The position numbers and the translations under genes were made by a program. Positions 1 to 9,400 of a DNA stretch of 15,443 bases are shown piece by piece. The notes beneath the pieces were generated by a model. It did no database searches. It was given only the letters and a program-made list of their open reading frames with translations, and was not told where the DNA came from. Each line of letters begins with the position of its first letter. Position 1 is the stretch's first letter. The stretch is from Mycobacterium senriense (GTDB lineage: Bacteria > Actinomycetota > Actinomycetes > Mycobacteriales > Mycobacteriaceae): positions 1-15,443 of the forward strand of contig NZ_AP024830.1 of assembly GCF_019668465.1 (NCBI RefSeq), given 5' to 3'.

Positions 1-54
1 AGTTACGTATTGCTAAGGTTAACCTGGTAACTGGGACACAAGACTCCAGCACCT
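1..54 (+). other. Nanopore adapter and native barcode remnant, left end (not genomic)
   Basis: Bases 1-14 (AGTTACGTATTGCT) match the inner end of the Oxford Nanopore ligation adapter. Bases 15-22 (AAGGTTAA) and 47-54 (CAGCACCT) match the native-barcode flanks. The 24 bases at 23-46, beginning CCTGGTAACTGG and ending CAAGACTC, match native barcode 03 as I remember it. The same 54 bases occur as a perfect reverse complement at 15390-15443. Homology to the peptide synthetase begins immediately after, at 55. This is library-preparation sequence that was not trimmed. Confidence 0.95.
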
Positions 55-437
55 TGTCGATTCCGGTGGTGTTCGCCGAGCAGGTGGCCCGCAACCCGCA
101 GGCGATCGCGGTCCGCGCGGGGGGCCAGTCGATGACCTATCGGGAACTGGATGCGGCGGCCAACCGGTTAGCGCATCGGCTGGCTGGCCGCGGGGTGGGC
201 CCGGGCCAATGTGTGGCGCTGCTGCTGGAGCGTTCCGCCGAGGCGATCGTGGCGATTTTGGCCGTGCTCAAGACCGGGGCCGCCTACCTGGCGATCGACC
301 CCCGCCGTGCCCGCCGCGCGGCTGCGGTTCGTACTCGCCGATGCCGCACCAGCAGTAGTGCTGAGCAGCACCGCACTGTCCGCCCGCCTGCACAGGGTGG
401 ACGTGGCGGTCCTCGACCTGGCCGATCCCGGGCTTGA
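54..437 (+). CDS. NRPS fragment: N-terminal part of adenylation domain A1
   Basis: Only 55 to about 300 is genuine in this frame. It encodes [19 protein letters not shown], the usual opening of an A domain, then MTYREL from 132 (core A1) and [12 protein letters not shown] from 267 (core A2). After the C run at 299-303 the frame reads a basic, low-complexity shadow, and the true protein continues one frame over. The apparent TTG start at 54 uses the last base of the adapter and is not a real start. The real gene extends upstream, because a preceding C domain would be expected. Confidence 0.75.
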   Translation: MSIPVVFAEQVARNPQAIAVRAGGQSMTYRELDAAANRLAHRLAGRGVGPGQCVALLLERSAEAIVAILAVLKTGAAYLAIDPRRARRAAAVRTRRCRTSSSAEQHRTVRPPAQGGRGGPRPGRSRA

Positions 438-3400
438 CGCCCAGCCCGACACCGGATTGCCCCCGCCGCACCCGCACGACATCGCGTATCTGATCTACAC
501 CTCGGGCACCACCGGCACCCCCAAAGGCGTGGCCATCACCCACCACAACGTGACCGCGCTGCTGGCCCACCCCGATGCCGGGCTGCCCACCCCCGGCGTA
601 TGGACCCATGCCCACTCGCTGGCCTTCGACGTCTCGGTGTGGGAGATCTTGGCCCCGCTGCTACGCGGGGGCCGGCTGGTGGTGGTCGACGAGACAGTGG
701 CCGCCTCCCCCCCCCCAGAGCTGCACCAACTGCTGGTCGCCGAAGGCGTCAGCGTGTTGACCCAAACCCCCCTCGGCCGCAGCGATGCTCTCCCCACACG
801 GGCTGGAGACCACCACACTGGTGACCGTCGGAGAAGCCTGCCCCCCTGCCAGTCGTCCACCAATGGGCCCCCGGGCGGGTGATGCTCAACGCCTACGGCC
901 CCACCGAAACCACCATGTGCGTGACCATCAGCACCCCCCTGACCGCCGCCACCCCCGTGGTGCCGATCGGCGCCCCGGTCCCCGGGGCCACCCTGCACGT
1001 CCTGGACCCCTGGCTACGCCCCGTCCCGATCGGGGTGATCGGCGAGCTCTACATCGCCGGGGCCGGGGTCGCGGTGGGCTACCTGGGCCGACCCGCACTC
1101 AGCGCCACCCGCTTCATCGCCAACCCCTACGGCCAACCCGGGGCCCGGATGTATCGCAGCGGGGACCTGGTGCGCTGGGGCCCCGATGGCCAACTGCACT
1201 ACCTCGGACGCGCCGACGAACAAGTCAAGATCCGCGGCTACCGCATCGAACTCGGCGAAATCCACACCGCGCTAAGCGCACTCGACGGCGTCGAGCAAGC
1301 CGTCGTCATCGCCCGCCACGACCACCCCGGCCACCCCCGCCTGATCGGCTACATCACCGGCACCGCCAACCCCACCCACGCACGCACCCAACTCGCCGAA
1401 CAACTCCCGGCCTACATGATCCCGGCCGCCATCATCACACTCGACACCCTGCCGCTAACCCCCCCAACGGCAAACTCGACACCCACGCCCTGCCCGCACC
1501 CGACACCCCCAGACCTGCACGACTACCAAGCCCCCAACACCGTCCTCGAAGAAATCCTGGCCACCATCTACGCCCAAGTCCTCGGACTCGACCAAGTCAG
1601 CATCAACGACTCCTTCTTCGACCTCGGCGGGGATTCGCTATTGGCCATGCGTTTGTCTGGGGCGATCAACACAACACTGGATGCCGACGTTTCGGTCCCG
1701 ACCGTGTTCGACGCGCCCACGGTTGCCCAGTTGGTAGGCCATATCGGCGTGGGTTCGCGGCGGCTGCAACCCTTGGTGGCAGCAGAGCGGCCAGCGGTGG
1801 TGCCGTTGTCGTATGCCCAGCAGCGGTTGTGGTTTGTCGACCAGTTGCAGGGACCCTCCCCGGTGTACAACCTGGCCGCGGCATTGCGGTTGAACGGGCG
1901 CCTCGATACCGACGAATTGCGCGCGGCGATGGCGGATGTGGTCGGCCGTCATGAAAGCCTGCGCACGCTGCTTGCCGCGCCCGAGGGGATCCCCCCAGCA
2001 GCTAGTACTGTCGCCCGAGCGAGTCGACTTCGGTTGGGATCTTGTCGATGCCACCAGCTGGTCGGCGGATCGGTTGGAGGAGGCCATCGGCGCGGCAGCG
2101 CGTCGCGGTTTTGACCTGGGAACCGAAATCCCTTTGCGCGCAACACTTTTCTGCGTCGCCGAGGAAGAACATGTGCTGGTGGCCGTGGTCCACCACATCG
2201 CTGCCGACGGCTGGTCAATCGGCCCGCTGATCAGGGATCTGGGTGTGGCCTACTCCAGTCGGTGTGCCGGGCAGCCCCCTGGCTGGGCGCCGCTGCCGGT
2301 GCAGTACGTCGATTACACACTGTGGCAACGAGCGCAGCTGGGAGACCTCGACGACAGCGACAGCCCCATCGCCGCGCAACTGGACTACTGGGAGCAGGCC
2401 CTGGCTGGGCTGCCCGAGCGGCTGCAGCTGCCCACCGATCGGCCCCTACCCGCCGGTGGCCGATCAGCGCGGGTCCAACGTCATCGTGGATTTTCCGGCC
2501 GAGCTGCAGCAGCAGGTTGCACGATTGGGCCGCGAGCACAATACAACCAGTTTCATGGTGATTCAGGCCGCCGTGGCGGTGCTGTTGTCGAAGGTCAGCG
2601 CCAGCCCCGAGGTGGCCGTCGGGTTCCCCAATCGCCGGACGACGCGACCCCGCACTGGACGAACTGGTGGGTTTTTTTCATCAACACCTTGGTGCTGCGC
2701 GTCGACGTGTCGAAGGACCCCACCACCGCCGAACTGCTGGACCAGGTGCGCAGACGCAGCCTGGCCGCCTACGAACACCAAGACGTGCCCTTCGAAGTGC
2801 TTGTGGAGCGACTCAATCCGTCAAGGTCGTTGGCTCACCACCCGCTGATTCAGGTGATGGTCGGCTGGCAGTTCGCCGGCGATAGCGATCCCGCGGCGGA
2901 GCTGGCATTGGAGGGCCTGCAGGTCACGTCGCTACCGGTGAACACCCGCACCGCCCGGATGGATCTGGCGTTCTCCTTGGCCGAACGCTTCACCGAGGGC
3001 GGTGACCCCGCCGGGATCGGCGGAACGGTGGAGTTTCGCACCGATGTGTTCGACGCGGCCAGCGTCCACGCGCTGGTCGGGCGCTTGGAGCGGGTGCTGG
3101 TGGCGATGACCGCCGACCCGGCGCAAAGGATTTCGTCGATCGATGTACTCGACGAGGGTGAGCACGCCCGCCTCGATGAACTCGGCAACCGTGCGGTACT
3201 GACCCAGCCCGCAACCGAAGCATCGATTCCGGCTGTGTTCGCCGAGCAGGTGACCCGTGCCCCCGATGCAGTGGCGGTGACCTTCGAGGGTCGCTCCCTG
3301 ACCTACCGCGAGCTTGATGCGGCCGCCAACCGGTTGGCGCATCTGTTGGCGGGCCACGGCGCCGGCCCCGGTCAGTCTGTGGCACTGCTGTTTTCGCGGT

Positions 3401-6400
3401 CGGCTGATGCGATCGTGGCGATTTTGGCCGTGCTCAAGACCGGGGCGGCGTATCTGCCGATGGATCCGGCGCTGCCGGCGGCCCGGATCGAGTTCATGGT
3501 CGCCGATTCCGGACCGATCGCTGCGATCACCACGGCGTGCCTGCGCTCCCGGTTCGATAAGTGCGAGCTGGCCGTTTTCGATTTCGACGACCCTCGCGTC
3601 GATTCCCAACCCAATACCGCCTTGCCGAACCCGGCCCCTGATGACCTGGCACACATCGTTTACACCTCTGGCACAACCGGGGTGCCCAAAGGTGTGACCG
3701 TCACGCACCACAACGTCACTCAGATGTTCGACGCACTGGATATCGGGGTGGAGTTGGCACCCCACCAGGTGTGGACGCAGTTTCACTCCTACGCCTTCGA
3801 TTTCTCGGTCTGGGAGATCTGGGGTGCGTTGCTGTTTGGCGGGCGGCTAGTGGTGGTGCCTGACTCGGTGGCGCGCACACCGGAGGACTTCCACGCGATG
3901 CTGGTCGACCAGCAAGTCACCGTGTTGACCCAGACCCCGTCGGCGGTGGGGATGCTTTCGCCGCAAGGGTTGGAGTCGGCGGCGTTGGTGATCGGTGCGG
4001 AACCCTGCCCCGTCGAGTTGGTGAACCGGTGGGCGCCGGGACGCGTGATGGTCAACGTGTACGGCCCGACCGAGACGACGATGTGGGCGTCCAAGAGTGC
4101 ACCTCTGGCGGCGGGGTCGGGGCCGCCGCCGATCGGCTCGCCGATTGCGTGGGCGGCCTTCTTTGTGCTGGATGCCTGGTTGAACCCGGTGCCGGCCGGA
4201 GTGATCGGCGAGCTGTATCTGGCGGGCCGCGGGGTGGGCGTTGGGTATGTGCGCCGGGCCGGGTTGACCGGGTCACGCTTCGTGGCGTGCCCGTTCGGCG
4301 GGCCGGGGACGCGGATGTATCGCACCGGAGATCTGGTCCGCTGGGGCCCCGATGGGCAGCTGCACTACCTTGGACGCGCCGATGAACAAGTCAAGATCCG
4401 CGGCTACCGCATCGAACTCGGCGAAATCCAAACCGCGCTAAGCGCATTGGACGGCGTCGAGCAAGCCGCCGTCATCGCCCGCGAAGACCGCCCCGGCGAC
4501 AAACGCCTAGTCGGCTACATCACCGGCACCGCAGACCCCCACCCAGGCGCGGACCGCCCTGGCCGAGCGGCTACCGGCCTACATGATCCCGGCGGCGGTG
4601 GTAGTCATCCAGGCGCTGCCACTGACCCCCAACGGCAAACTCGACACCCGCGCCCTGCCCGCGCCGGAATACACCGTTGGTCCCTATCGGCCTCCGGGCA
4701 GCGCCATCGAGGAGATCCTGGCCGGCATCTACGCCCAGGTGCTGGGGCTCGACCGGGTCGGCATCGACGACTCCTTCTTCGACCTGGGCGGCGACAGCAT
4801 CTTGTCGATGCAGGTAGTGGCCCGCGCCCGGGCGGCGGGGCTGATCTGCCGCCCCCCGCGACGTCTTCGTCGAGCAGACCGTGGCCCGGCTGGCCCGGGT
4901 GGCCACGGTCGCCGACGGCATCGCCGGGGTGGTCGATGAGGGTGTCGGGCCGGTGATTGCGACTCCGATCATGTGCTGGCTGCGGTCCGTGGACGGCCCG
5001 ATCGATGAGTTCAACCAGACCATCGTCATGTCCGCCCCCGTCGGGGCCACCGAGTCTGACGTCGTGGCGGTGCTGCAGGCGTTGCTGGACCGGCATGCCA
5101 TGTTGCGGCTGCGCGTGGATAGCGACGGCGCCGACGGCTGGTCGCTGTGGGTGCCCAATGCCGGGTTGGTCGATGCCGGCGCATGTCTGCAACGGGTCGA
5201 CGTGCTCTCGGATGATGCCCTGGTGGCGGCCCGGGCCCGGCTGAACCCGGCCACCGGCAGCATGCTCAGCGCGCTGTGGGTAGCCGACACCGGCCAGTTG
5301 GCGATGATCATTCACCACCTGGCCATCGACGGGGTGTCCTGGCGAATCTTGCTCGAAGACCTCAACATCGCCTGGGCCCAACACCACAGCGGCCAACCGA
5401 TCGCCCTACCACCAGGCGGCACCTCGTTCGTCCGATGGTCAACGCTGCTCGACCAGCACGCCCGCCACCCCCACGTCGTGGCCCACGCCGACACCTGGAA
5501 ACAGCTGACCGCGACCCCGGCCAGGCTGCCCGCCGTGCAAGCAGCAGTGGATACCTACGCCAGCGCCGGACAGCTCACCGCGCAGCTGGACAGCGAGCTC
5601 ACCCGCATGCTGCTCGGCGAGGTGCCCGCAGCCTTCCACGCCGGCGTGCAAGACATCTTGTTGATCGCCTTCGCGATGGCACTCGCCCAGTTCTTGGACA
5701 CCGGCGACACCCCGATCGGCATCGACGTCGAAGGCCACGGCCGCCACGAGGAACTGGCCGCCGAGGTCGACCTGTCCCGCACCGTGGGATGGTTCACCAC
5801 CAAATACCCAGTGTCCTTGACCGTGGCCGGGCTGCCCTGGACCCAAGTCCTGACCGGCGCACCCGCGCTGGGCGCGGTGATCAAGGACGCCAAAGAACAG
5901 CTGCGCACCCTGCCCGACCCGCTGTCCTACGGCCTGCTGCGCTATCTGAACCCCGACGTCGAGCTGCCCCACCGCGACCCGCCGATCGGATTCAACTACC
6001 TAGGACGGCTAGGGGCTGCGGCCACCGAGCTTTCCGAGGAGCTGTGGCGGATCAGCCCCGACGGCGTCTCGCTGACCGGTGTCACCGCGGCGGTGCCGCT
6101 GCCGCTGGCGCACACCGTGGAACTCAACGCCGCCACCGAAGACACCGCCACCGGCCCCCTGCTCCACGCCACCTGGACCTGGGCACCCTCGGCACTGGAC
6201 CACACCCAGGCCAACCGCCTGGCCGAACTCTGGTTCGACGCCCTGACCGGCATCTGCGCCCATGTGCGCGCCGGAGGAGGCGGCCTGACCCCCTCCGATA
6301 TCGCCCCAGCCCGGCTGACCCAACACCAACTCGACCAACTGCACCAGCAATATGCAATCGCCGACGTGCTGCCACTCACCCCACTACAGGAAGGGCTGCT

Positions 6401-9400
6401 CTTCCACGCCAGCACGGCGCACGCCAACGACGACGTCTACGCGGTGCAGTTGGACATCACCTTCAGCGGCGTTCTTGACCTGCACCGGCTGCGCCACGCA
6501 ATTCACTCCGTGATCACTCGCCACCCGAACCTGGTGGCCCGGTTCCACAAACAATTCGACCTGCCGGTGCAGGTCATCCCGGCCGACCCCGCGCCGGTGT
6601 GGCGGTATCTCGAACTAGACGCGGGTGATGTCGATCTTGATGAGCGGGTTCAACGGGTGTGCGCTGCCGAACGCGCCGCCGTGTGTGAGCTGGCCGACGA
6701 ACCGGCTTTTCGTGCCACGGTGATCCGTACCGACGAAGGTCGGCATCGGTTTGTGCTGACCTTCCACCACATCGTGATGGACGGCTGGTCGCTGCCGATT
6801 CTGCTGGGCGAGATCTTCGCCGGCTATTACGGGCAGCATCTACCCGCACCCGCGCCGTATCGCAGCTTTGTCAGCTGGCTGGCCGACCGCGACCTCCACG
6901 CCGCCGAGACGGCCTGGCGCGCAGTGCTCGACGGCTTGGACACCCCCACCCTGGTCGGCCCGCCGAATCGGCCGGGGCTCGGGCGTCGGGGCGTGGAATC
7001 GATTCGGGTGTCCGCCGAAACCTCCCGGGCGATCAGCGAACTGGCCCGCTCATCCCACACCACCGTCAACACCGTGTTGCAAGCCGCGTGGGCCCAACTG
7101 CTGATGTGGCTGACCGGCCAGCACGACGTCGTATTCGGCACCACCGTCTCGGGAAGACCGGCCGAAGTGATCGGCGCGGACTCCATGGTGGGCCTGTTCA
7201 TCAACACCGTGCCGGTCCGAGCGCATATCACCGCGGCCAGCACCACAACCGACCTGCTCGACCAAATGCAAACCGCCTACAACGACACACTGGACCACCA
7301 ACACCTGGCACTAAACGAAATCCACCGAATCACCGGCCACGACCAGCTGTTCGACACCCTGTTCGTGTACGAAAACTATCCGGTCGACACCGCCGCGTTC
7401 TCCGGCATCGACGGGTTGGGTATCACCGAGATCCACGGTCGCGAATCCACCCACTATCCGTTGACGATGGCGGCCCGGCCGGGCAATGAACTGGAGCTTC
7501 GCGTCGAATTCGATACCGATGTGTTCGCGGCGGACAGCATCGACGCGCTGATCCAACGATTGCTGCGGTTGTTGGTGGCGATGAGCGCCGATCCGGGGCA
7601 GCGACTTTCGGCGGTAAATCTGCTCGACGAGGCCGAGCACGCCAGGCTGAATGAGTTCGGTAACCGCGCGGTGCTGACCCGGCCTGCGCTCCCCGCGGTG
7701 TCGATTCCCGAGTCGTTCGCCGAACAGCTGGCCCGCACCCCCGAGGCGGTAGCGGTGACCTTCGGCGGCAACTCAATGACCTACCGCGAACTCGACCAAG
7801 CCGCCAACCGGCTGGCGCACCTGCTGGCCGCCCATGGCGCCGGCCCGGGACAGTGTGTGGCGCTGCTGCTTTCGCGTTCCGCCGACGCGGTGGTGGCGAT
7901 GCTGGCGGTCTTGAAGACGGGGGCGGCCTACCTGCCGATCGACCCCGCGCTGCCGGCGGCGCGCATCAGATTCATGATCGGCGATGCTCAGCCGATTGCC
8001 GCGATCACCACCGCCACGCTGCGCCCCCGGCTGAACGAGGGCGACGTCACGGTCATCGACGTCGACGATCCCCGAATTGCCACGCAACCCAGCACGGCAT
8101 TGCCGGGGCCCGATCCCGACGAAACCGCTTACCTGATCTACACCTCGGGCACCACCGGCGTGCCCAAAGGCGTGGCCGTCACCCACCGCAACGTGACCCA
8201 GCTGATGACGTCACTGGACACCTGGACGGCATCGAAACAGGTGTGGGCGCAGTGGCATTCGCTGGCGTTCGATGCCTCAGTCGAGGAGATCTGGGGTGCG
8301 CTGCTACAAGGTGGGCGGCTGGTGGTGGTCCCCGAGTCGGTGGCCGACTCACCGGGTGACTTCCACACCTTGCTGGTTGCTGAGCGGGTCAGCTTCCTAA
8401 GCCAAACCCCTTCTGCGGTGGCGGCACTGCCCGTGGAGGGGCTGGACGCGGTGTCATTGCTGGTGGCCGGTGAGGCGTGTCCGGCCGAGGTGGTCGATCG
8501 GTGGGCGCCGGGTCGGGTCATGGTCAACGCTTACGGCCCCACCGAGACCACGGTGTGTGCGTCCAGGACTGCGCCGTTGACGGCCGGGGCGGGGGCGCCG
8601 CCGATCGGTGCGCCGGTGCCCACCGCGGCTTTGTTTGTGTTGGACGGGTGGCTGCGCCCGGTACCGATCGGGATGGTCGGTGAATTGTATGTGGCCGGCG
8701 GCGGCGTCGCTGTCGGGTATGTGCGCCAAAGCCCTTTAACGGCTTCGCGATTCGTGGCGTGCCCGTTCGGCGGGCCGGGGACGCGGATGTATCGCACCGG
8801 AGATCTGGTCCGCTGGGGCCCCGATGGGCAGCTGCACTACCTCGGGCGCGCGGACGAACAGGTCAAGATCCGCGGCTATCGCATCGAACTCGGCGAAATC
8901 CAAACCGCGCTAAGCGCATTGGACGGCGTCGACCAAGCCGCCGTCATCGCCCGCGAAGACCGCCCCGGCGACAAACGCCTAGTCGGCTACATCACCGGCA
9001 CCGCAGACCCCACCCAGGCGCGGACCGCCCTGGCCGAGCGGCTACCGGCCTACATGATCCCGACCGCGGTGGTCACGCTCGACGCCCTCCCACTCACCCC
9101 TAACGGCAAACTCGACACCCGCGCCCTGCCCGCTCCCGAATACACCGGGAGCGGGTATCGCGCCCCGGGTGATCCGGTCGAGGAGATCCTGGTCGATATC
9201 TACGCCGACATGCTGGGTGTGCGGCGGGTAGGTGTCGACGACTCGTTCTTCGATTTGGGCGGGGATTCGCTGTCGGCGATGCGCCTGATCGCGGCGATCA
9301 ACGCCTGCCTGGACGCCGATCTTTCGGTGCGTACCGTGTTCGACGCGCCCACAGTGGCTCAGCTGGCCCCACGTATCGGTATCGGCGGAGGCGGGTTAGA

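Larger units (their letters stand above)
55..1495 (+). other. Domain A1: adenylation domain of module 1
   Basis: A domains form the aminoacyl adenylate and load the carrier. Core motifs present after frame repair: MTYREL (132), [12 protein letters not shown] (267), [11 protein letters not shown] (496), [16 protein letters not shown] (888), YRSGDLVRW (1152), [19 protein letters not shown] (about 1207) and [10 protein letters not shown] (about 1466). My manual alignment to GrsA PheA gives pocket residues D V W T V V A M C plus the invariant Lys. This is identical to A4. I know no exact match; the C-terminal AMC resembles codes for hydrophobic or aromatic substrates, so the substrate call is weak. 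The few residues before SIP and the preceding C domain lie outside the window. Confidence 0.85.
1770..3150 (+). other. Domain C2: condensation domain of module 2, LCL type
   Basis: It joins the peptidyl chain on T1 to the amino acid on T2. Motifs: [20 protein letters not shown] (about 1800), [11 protein letters not shown], catalytic HHIAADG at 2191-2211 with both His and Asp present, [21 protein letters not shown] after frame repair, [11 protein letters not shown] and [10 protein letters not shown]. The SYAQQRLWF opening and its position after a T domain with no epimerase support an L-specific donor site. Four probable indels disturb it (1991-1996, 2443-2446, near 2630, 2672-2678). Confidence 0.85.
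3210..4670 (+). other. Domain A2: adenylation domain of module 2
   Basis: Cores: LTYREL (3298), [12 protein letters not shown] (3433), [11 protein letters not shown] (3661), FDFSVWE (about 3796), NVYGPTETT (4054), YRTGDLVRW (about 4318), [19 protein letters not shown] (about 4370), [10 protein letters not shown] (4631, Lys at 4637-4639). By manual alignment to GrsA the pocket reads D F W T V G V M W K. The DFW start and V-G middle recall threonine-activating codes such as DFWNVGMVHK, but positions 278, 322, 330 and 331 differ, so Thr is only a weak guess. The usual GGEAC or VGEAC segment is IGAEPC here. One extra C at 4536-4540 breaks the frame. Confidence 0.85.
55..7690 (+). repeat. Two-module unit A-T-C-A-T-E-C, first copy
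   Basis: The domain order A1-T1-C2-A2-T2-E2-C3 is repeated from 7700. Equivalent landmarks lie a nearly constant distance apart: C catalytic His 2191 to 9822 (7631), A YTSG 496 to 8139 (7643) and 3661 to 11289 (7628), E catalytic His 5313 to 12933 (7620), DCL catalytic His 6765 to 14396 (7631). Confidence 0.75.

Noticed and set aside
54..56. TTG start codon of the gene at 54
   Set aside because: Its first base belongs to the adapter, it lies inside the A-domain opening, and no ribosome-binding site is possible upstream.
785..1954. Independent Arg/Pro-rich protein at 785-1954
   Set aside because: Only about 785-840 and 1466-1506 carry real A1 residues, displaced by frame errors. The rest is a shadow frame of A1, T1 and C2.
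300..2700. Programmed ribosomal frameshifting or several short overlapping genes
   Set aside because: Too many sites, all in homopolymers, with no shared slippery heptamer or paired structure noticed, and the paralogous sites in the second repeat unit read normally.
3080..3240. Promoters, terminators or RNA genes in domain linkers
   Set aside because: Linkers such as those around 3150-3215, 7640-7700 and 10790-10850 are short, in frame and homologous to each other (LDE.EHARL.E.GNRAVLT). I saw no hairpin with a T run and no promoter elements.
2932..5396. Long open frames on the minus strand, such as 2932-3786 and 4605-5396
   Set aside because: They are antisense shadows typical of GC-rich coding DNA. 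The plus strand carries recognisable NRPS motifs over the same bases, and the minus products are Gly/Arg/His-rich with no recognisable domain.
8759..9103. Arg-rich open frames repeated at 4029-4385, 8759-9103 and 11705-12007
   Set aside because: They look like a repeated protein family, but only because the underlying A-domain 3' DNA is repeated. They are out-of-frame readings of it.
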